The translations under genes and the position numbers were made by a program. The notes beneath the pieces were generated by a model. It was not told where the DNA came from. It saw nothing but the letters and a program-made list of their open reading frames with translations, and searched no databases. Source: Aplysia californica (lineage: Eukaryota; Mollusca; Gastropoda; Aplysiida; Aplysiidae). From it: a stretch of DNA of 64,000 bases. Positions 51,680 to 60,800 of this stretch are shown piece after piece; within the stretch, counting starts at the first letter, position 1, and each line of letters opens with the position of its first letter. Location of the stretch: the NCBI RefSeq assembly GCF_000002075.1, contig NW_004797271.1, positions 2,577,439 to 2,641,438 on the forward strand. The letters run 5' to 3'.

Positions 51680-54600
51680 CTGATACAGTGTGTCATGTGA
51701 CCATGCAGTGAACAGAGTGAAAAGCAAAGCAAAATAATTATAAAAGTAAAGAGCCCATTCATTTAGAGTGAACAGAACTGTGAGTACAAACATAGGAAAA
51801 ATATATATGTCCCTATTCCCCTTGACATGGAACAATAAGCACATCTTTCCAATTGCAAATATAGGAATGTTGGTAAGAAAAATTTCTGTCTCTCTCCCTC
51901 TATTTGTCTCTCTCCCTTCCTTTATCCGTCCGTCCCTCCCCCTCTCTCTCTTTCTCTCTCTCTCTCTTTCCCCCTCTCTCCTCCCTTCTCTCTCTCTCCC
52001 CTTCTCTCATTCTCCAATTTCTTATTATTCCTCTTTCTCCCTCCGTTCTCTTTATATCTCACTTAATTTATTTTTTGTCTCTTTCTCTATGTCTTCTTTC
52101 TTCTTTTAATTAGTAACCAAAAAGATCTTTCCCCAAACGTTAACTAAACTAAAAAAAAAAAAAGCCCTGAGACCTAGACGTAATATAGAAACCGCTGAAT
52201 CAAAAACGAAATCACAGGACAAAAATACGTTCAGAATTCTAAAACAGCACAGTCGAACCCGTCCATAACAACCACCCATTATCGAGAAGAAATGTGGTCA
52301 TCTTTCAGAGGTCCTTTTGGACAGTGCCAATATCATGCATAGAAAAAAGCAAAGGGGCAAGAGGGAAATGGTCATTTGTGTAGGTAGTTGTCTTGATAGG
52401 TGATCATTAGAGCTAGTTCGACTGTATATCATTTCTACTAGTTTATGTCACAAACATGCTCTCCTTATACATGTGTGGCTTGTGGTGAAATCAGGTGCTC
52501 GTCAAATTAACGGAATTCGAAGAAACCAGTAGCTTTGACGTTTCCAAGGAGACTCAAATTTTGGAATCCACCAAACTTGAATGGCCATTTTCTCCCTTAA
52601 TTTACTTTTGACACCAGGCGACTCCCACCTCCTTCAGTCGCTATTATCTCCACTTCAAGATAGATGGGTATTTTTTTTAATGAAGGCAAGGCAAATGAAC
52701 AGGATTTAAGATTATATCAAAAACTTCATTTGCCTGAAAATTGAAGTGTGCCTGATTCTACCATCTCGTGACACACATACTTCATACACAGACTATCATT
52801 CACCTTAACTTGACATCCAATGATAGAACAAAAAACAAATTGGACTGTTCAATACTATCACCAAACTGTCAAATTAATCTTGGTTAAAACAGACTTGCTG
52901 AAGTATGATCTAACAACTTACCTCATTTGACGAAGGTGAGGTTTTGGTGTCTTGGTGTTTCGAAGGCAATAATCCGTGAAATGATTGATTGCGACGGACA
53001 CTTGAGCTGGACTTTTTCATCACTGCCCCCTCCATGATGATGGGGCTATGGGTTGGACGGGTTGGGTCGACCTCTGAGGGGAGTGACGTTGGTTGTCGGT
53101 GGTCGGAAGGTGTTCTGGAATAGACGTAGAGAAGATTGAAGCTTTGAATAAAGGAAGCATGACATATTGTGATAGAAAAATGTAATTAAAGCTATTTGGT
53201 TTTCCCATAGCCGAAGACTGATACCCTTAAAAGGCACCTTTTAAAAATAAATCATGACACACCAATATTACACAAAATGTACTCCCCTCAAATTTGCCTT
53301 CTTGAAAGTAAGTACACAACTTGAACTTTTCTTCACACAGAGAGGAACAATAGGTTAACACAAAAAGTTTGCTTCAAAGAGGTAATCGGATTGAAAAAAA
53401 GAAAGTATAAATGATCTATCAAAATAAACAATACACATTTGCATTTGAGCACAGACATTCAAGTTATATCTCACTATTAGTTCCTGCGGGTGTGCAGATG
53501 GTGTAACTGCTTCTCCCACCCCCATCCTTAGATTGCTTCAACTTGATGTACTGTACCCACTCAAAGATCATATAAATAAAGCAGGGCACAGAAGTGGATT
53601 AGAAAAAACAAGACCCCATCACACTCTTGTTTTGAAAAGTGACATATGACGGGGTCTTACACTGACTCACCTTCTGTGTCCTCGCCGAGAATGCCGACTG
53701 TCGTCAGAATGACTTCCTGAGGAGCTCTCATTCGGGGCTCTGGGCGGGAGCTGTGACCCAGCATCAGAAGCACCGCCTTCCACATCGCTCTCACTGTGGT
53801 TCCGTGACCTTCGACCTGACTGCCTCTCATCGTCTGAGAGCTGTTTCAAACTAGCAGTGTCGCTGCTGTCTTCTGGGTTGGATTTTTTCCTCATCAGCGA
53901 CTCCTTTGTCTCCCTAACTGCAGTGGAGTTGTTCTTGGTGATATTCTCCAGATTTTGAAGCAGGTTGCACTTCCCGCTGCGAGAATGACCTGACTCGCTG
54001 CTAGACCCCCGCCCAATATCTTTTGCCGAACCAATAGACTGACTTCTACGGCAGCTGACAGAAGGGGACGAACTATGACCTGCTTCAACAACCACTGTCT
54101 GAGTCTGGGCAGAGTCTTGCTCATTTTCTTCGCGAATACTTTCAGGTAGAGATTCATTGCTCGGTGATTTTCTGGAGGTGTCGGTGCGGGCACTGCCGGG
54201 GAGAGATTCGTTACTGTGAGAACGTTTGGACGTGTCCGTCCTAACACTCATGAGAGACTCGCTGCTCTGTGTTCTCTTTGAGCTTTCTCCCCTAGAACTG
54301 CCCCCCGACACAAGAGACTCGTTGCTGATGGTGCGTTTTGACACATCTCCTCGGTAACTGCCAGGTAAAGATTCTATGCTGGGCGACTTTTTGTGGATCT
54401 CCGATTTAGAACCATTATGGCTATCATCGCTGCGACCGCTGAGAGAGTTGAGAGAGCTGGATTTGTTCAGAATCTTAGCCTTTTGCTCCATCATTAGCTC
54501 AGCTACGGATAATCTCGTTTTCTCTTCCCCACCGTCTGACTTGTCCATGCCAACAATGAGAGGACTGTTAGGTCGGCTGCCAGATGAATGTCTACGACGT

Positions 54601-57600
54601 CCATCCAACACTGGTCTGCCCGAACTCCCATCCTTGACCTCTGACATGGCTGAATGAGCTCCATCATCTTCTGACTTTTGATGGCCACCATAGCCATCAA
54701 CACTGCGACCCCTGTTTTCTTCCAAGACATTGGATTCCTTTCTATCTTCTCTCTCACCTGCCATAATAATATAATCTTGGGTCCAGTTAGATGTGGGTGT
54801 GTGCAAGTCTCTACTTCGTTTTCGTCTGTGTCCACGAGTCTTTGTTGATGAGTCTGAGCTCCCTCCCCCGTCTCCATCTTTCTTTGATGAATCTCGAGCT
54901 TCCTGCCCCCCCGATGAGGTCTTCTCACTTTGCCTTTCCCATCTATTACCCGATTTCAAAGCCTCATTAGTTGACATGCTATCAAGCTCTGACACAACTT
55001 TACCACCTCCTGAAGCAATGGCCAATTCTGGTGTTGATTTGCTTTTTTCTGGATGAAGCTGATAATCTCTACTCCGCGTTCGCCTGTGACCTCGGCTTCC
55101 ACTGCTTGGGCTTCCATGTGCTTTCTCTTGAGAATCATCTTGCCCATAAGCTTTCCTAGCCAGAACCGACTCTGCAATTGCATTGACACTCTCTAAAAAA
55201 GACTTAGCCTTATCAACTGTGAAGGTTTCTGACATGCTAGAAGACTGACTTGCTGCCTGTCTGTTTTGCTCAAGGTTTCCACAAGGTGGTGATACTTTGA
55301 AAGATGGACTTTCAGTTCCAGCCTTAGGGGAAATTCTGACTCTACTTTCAGTATCCATACCAGGGGAGGGAAAGGCGTTAGGGGAGCTCGCTTTTCCAGT
55401 TTCAATCATTACACTCCCAGAACCAAGTTCTCTTTTTCTAAGATGAAAGGTTGGAGACTCGCGTCTCCCTGAGCCAGAAGGTGGTGACTCTCGTTTCTTG
55501 CTGGGAGAATTTTTTTTGCCAGGGACAGTAACAACAGCAGTACCCCTGACTTCATCTTCAGCATGCTGTTGCTGTGGCTGCTGTTTATGTTCTGACAGCT
55601 TTCCTGGGCTTGGTGGGGGTACTGGGTTGTGTCTGGGTGCTTCCCCTGACGACAAATTTCTGTTTCTGTCTCTGACATGTAGAGGAGACTCAGGAAGTCT
55701 TCTGGAACCTTCTTTGCGCTGCCCACCGGAGGAAGTCGCATGAGCTAGCACTGGTTGGTCCTGTTGAGGCCCAGCTTGTTTGTGTGTGTCAAAAGCCCCT
55801 GCAGACGGGCTACTCTCCTTTGAGTTTGTCATGTCAGCTGGGCTTTCCCCCGAGAAGTCATAACCCTTCTGTAAGTCTTTGCTTCTGGTGCGCCGGTGAG
55901 TGTGGAGTTTTGGATGGGTCAAAATTGCAAAACGTCCTTCACTGGCTGAGTTGTTAGTGTTCTGACCCTCCAGACTCTCAGATTGTAGCTCTGCGAAGCT
56001 CTGTTGGTCTTCCTGATAGTGAGCCAAGGATCGTGAGTTCTTTTTTTTATCCCCAGGTCGAGGCGACTTGCGATATTTTTTGTGCTTACGTCTGACTTTC
56101 TCTGAGTTCTCGGCTGAGTCAATCTCCTTCTCACTGTCGTTGCAGCTATCACTGCCACTACTGGCAGAGTATTTCAGTCTCTCCTGTCCTTTGGCCAATT
56201 TAGCCATGATAATATTGGATTCGAAGGACTCTCCAAACCCAGACAAGGCCTTCACATAGAACCTGTGGAGGGAAGGGAAAGAATTGTAGTTTTCTGTACA
56301 CAAGGCGATAACATGTCAGAAAATTCATTTTGTTTAACATCTGATATAATGTCAAGCACACATAAAACTAAGAGATTCTAAAAATTTAAATATATCAGGT
56401 CAACAACAGTAGAAAATTAAACAGTAAAATATCAAAAACACAAAGAGTATAGGTTTACACTGAATATTGTAGTCTCAAGGATTTAATTTTGCAATTCAGA
56501 AACTTTTTATTTAAAAGATCTCAACAGTAAACATTTTACAAATCTCCTTTCCATCATTACACTATGGGCACAATTATCATTCGAAGGGTTCATTTATTTC
56601 CTCTCTTATAAGTAATGAAATTAACTGACATTTTAAAAGAAAACACTCCACAAAACCAAATGCTTCACCAGGACCTTCATGTTTTCTGAACGTTTCGAAT
56701 GAAATTCAGAAGAAAAAAAAAATTTACATCTGCCCCTGTGAGTAATAAACGATACAAAATTTTCATAATGAAAAAATGGTTAACATTATCATACTTATAA
56801 GTCGTTGATGGATTCAGTCCCTCAACTAAGGCTGAAGTTCTCTGGCATATGAAGGCTTTTAGCTGATCATTCACATAAATCCTGTATCCTGGGGAATAGA
56901 TTCAAAGAATGATCTCAACAACTGTTATATTTTAAATGTTGACTGTGCCCTATGCTTGAGCATCAAAAATGCCAAACCATGTAACATCATTATACTTGCT
57001 TCTGGAAATGAAAAAAAAAATGTACCTCTTGACCTCATATTATATTCCACAATTACATGTGGGTTTTTTTTATGATACATCTAAAACTGTATTTATCTCA
57101 TTTGACAAATTATATAATTTCATAGAACGATGTTTTCCAATAGTTTAAGACACTAGCAAAGGAGGGAGGTTAAAACCCTTTGAGTATGTAGCAGACACAT
57201 ACATGCGTCTGACTAGCGGCAGAGTAAGGGCAACATTTCGGGGTAACAGCCAACAGATACAAATCAGAAACACGAGTTTGCATTATAATTCAGAGTAAGC
57301 ACAAGTTAAGCAGGTTCTTTACGTGCGATGATCCAAGTAACTTACCACTACAACCCAGACACAAATAAAAAAAGATTATGGAAGGACAATAACTGGACAG
57401 GGTGAAAGACAGACAAACCAAACCACTGGCTCACCAATGATGTGGCGGTTTCCCTCCTCCTCCATATCTCGACCGGAACAGGAGGAAGGTTGCCATGACA
57501 ACATGAGTGTGGAACGGTTCAAGTGTCGTAACTGCAGCTGCCTGGGTGGTGTGGGTGCACCCTGCACAGGAACCTGCAGGAAGTAGGACTCCTCCTCTTC

Positions 57601-57646
57601 CGATGGGTAGGGGGAGAGGGAGTGAGGGATGCAACCTGGGAGAGAG

Positions 57647-57686
<40 letters not shown>

Positions 57687-57743
57687 TTTAAAAATGTATG
57701 TGTGTGTGCCTGTGCGTCTGCATGTGCGCATGCAACTGCGTGT

Positions 57744-57820
<77 letters not shown>

Positions 57821-60800
57821 AAATATATACTCGTAAATGAGGACTTCGACTAAAAATAACTAATCTTGAGAGCACTTTATGTGTGAGGTGATATGTGAAC
57901 TCACCCCAGTGACAGGCCTCGTCTGTACTGTGAGTGCCCTCTGGAGGGTGGTCGTGGAACGGGGTCACGGCGACAGTGTCAGACTGGTCTGAAGCCAGAA
58001 AAACAGAGAGAATGATGTTTTGTGAGGGAGGTGAGCACTTTGTGCATCTTTCACAACCAGTGCACACTGAGAACCACATTCATTTGACTGAGTTGGGGCC
58101 AGCCAGATTTTCTTTCTCTGATGGGGTAAAAGCTACAGTTCTCTCTCTCTCTCTCTCTTCTGGCGCTGTGGCTTCATAAACGGTCAGCGATGCCGACAGC
58201 ACGCAAGAACTCAACACTCGCCCGGAGGTCCTTAAAAAGCTACAGTTCTGGCCTTGTTTGACCAAATTCAACTGTGACTTTCAAAGTCAAGAGTGTTTGT
58301 TTTTCAAAGTCGCAAGTTGAATTAGTTGTATTGTGCCGAAATGGAAACTTTGGCCCCTTCATAAAGGAAAATGTGGCTGGCCCCAACTCAATTTGATTGG
58401 CACTGGGTATAAAAATGGTCTTGTTAAGTACAGTTCACTCTACAAGAACATTTCAAACGATCGCCAAACAATAGAATGGTCATAATTGAACAGAAAACTT
58501 TTTTTTACAGGCATCAACATTCCAAATAAAACAGTTCAATTTGTAAATGAGATAACAGACATTGAAGAGCATTGTACAAAAAAAAATCAGTGTGACCCGA
58601 AATTTAAAAAATGATCTCAAAATCCAAGAATAGGCTCCCACAGTTCAACGCGAACTTCCTTGGCTACCAGGCTCATTTATTTTGAGCATATTAAACCCTC
58701 AGGAGACATTTGTATCATAAGATCATGTGAGGCAGATAATGTTACTAGTTATTCACATATTCCATCTCTAGAGATTACTTTGTACCCATTTGTAAGTGCG
58801 AGAATATCTTGGTCTCACTGGTAAAATAGAAGGCAAAAGTGTGAGCCTGCTCACGCAAGTTCTAGAAAATAGGGAAAAGTAATTTTCTACAGAATACGAC
58901 ACTCTACCCACAAAAGCTATCCACTGTGAATACAATGCTTACTTCATATCATTCGGAGAGACAGAGCACCGATCTTCTCGCAAGAATAACTTACTCTGTG
59001 ACAAGGAGTGCCTCTAACTAATAATAATACATGTAGTTCATCTGTTAATGTCTGATGATGACCAATGCAACTGCAGAGGAGAATATTTTTTAAGTGAAAT
59101 AGAAGAATTAAAGGTTAAGATGACTAGTGGCTTCTGTTATCGCCAATGAGGCCAATTCAACCGCATTCTTCTATCGCCTAAGGTAGGTTTGAGGGGAATA
59201 GACGACAAAGAAAAGTGATAGATATTTTTCAGGCAGATATTTGACTTAACTCTCTCACTTAGATACAATGTATCTGATGGCAAGATGAAGACAAAATGAT
59301 CAGATTGATATCTAAGTGCAGGAGGTTGTTAGAATAGAGAAAAGGTACTGACCTGTGAGATCAAAGTTAGCACCGTCAAGGCTGTTGGAGCGGAAAACTG
59401 CGGAGGAAACAGACTCCAAGGCTTCTTGTAACTGTGTCACCTGGAAACAATAAAAGTAGTTCTTATAGCCTGAGTCTGAGTAACTTTCGAACTAATCCAT
59501 CATGGCATTTCTGTACCAAACCAGTATGTGAAAAAACCCAATGTGAATGCACCAATAAAAAGTCAATGTAAAATAAAATCATTGTGAAAAAAAAAAAAGA
59601 GTCTATGAAGGCTTTCCTCATTTATTGAAAACAAAAATAACAGACTTAGGCCAAAAAGGCAAGACATTGCTAATACGTTCGGCCAGTGCAAACACACCTG
59701 ACTCTGTAGACCAGCACATGTCCGCTCAAGATCCTGTGTGCGGTTGAGTTCACTGTAGCCTGAGGTGGTTACCGCCTGTGACAAGGTGGATGCTGCGGTG
59801 GTGGTGGGGCTGAAACTTGTGGTAGTGTTTGCCCCACTGCTGTGACCACCAGTGCTGTTGAGGTCTTTTGTGGAGGACAGGTTCTGAGATTTGAGCACTT
59901 GTACCTGGGAAAAAGGCCAGAGACAATAAACAACACCATTCCAGCCATTCTAAAGCCCCACTGTTACTATTCTCTAAGGCAGGGGTCATCAAATTGCCAC
60001 CCAAAGGCCAGATCTGGCCTGCAACATCAGTTTGTCTGGTCTGCCGTCATCCCAACACGTGGGCTGAAATCATAATTTTTTCTTGTGTATTTAATCTGAA
60101 TTGTTAAAAAATTTAATCAAAAACATAGTTAAGGATCTTCCAGGAGCCTATCAACAGTACATCTCCCTTATGAATGTCTAAGCACCACCAGTTCTCCCCC
60201 ATTTCTTCAGTTCTTCAGTCTCTATTGCTTCATCAGGGAGAATGACTTTCTGCTTTGAGTTGTGCCTGTAGAGCTATACAGTCAAACCTGCTCCGACCGC
60301 CACCTATGTAAGACAATCATCTGTACAAATAGCCACTTCCACTTTTATTCTCCCTCACATTTTTTTTTTTACATTATAACGACATTGTAAGACGTACGCC
60401 AGTCTAAAATGGCCATTTTTGTCTTCGAAAAATGTGGCTATCTTAGACAATTTTGACTGTATTTCAAAACAAAAAACTTAACATTCTTCAAAGAAATCAG
60501 CAAAGCATTCTGTACCTCATGATAAAGAAGCCGAATGGCCTCCATTTGTAAAATGCGTAGTCGTTTTTCCTCTTCATACAGCTTTCGATTCCTGAAAAGA
60601 TAATAGAAAAAACAAGAATAGTACTTTGATATTTTCTTGTTCCACTTAACAGTACCCGCAAACATACACACATACAAAAAGACATTCTCTAAAGTAGAAT
60701 ATCTTCTGAAATCTTAGTAGAATAATGTGGTCCATAACATGTTGATGCAAATGTTGTTCAAAAACAGCACAGACACCATGCTCACTAGCACATATACACA

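Noticed and set aside
51224-51844. Long minus-strand frame of 206 codons rich in Ser-Leu-Phe
   Set aside because: It is the translation of the (CT)n tract. Only the last 54 bp before GTAAGT is taken as an exon, on splice evidence.
53894-55743. Several plus- and minus-strand frames of 70-141 codons
   Set aside because: Shadows of the giant coding exon in other frames.
57431-58079. Minus- and plus-strand frames with poly-Cys/Val/Ile/His/Thr
   Set aside because: Products of the (CA)n and (TAA)n arrays; the real exons inside are in frames fixed by phase.
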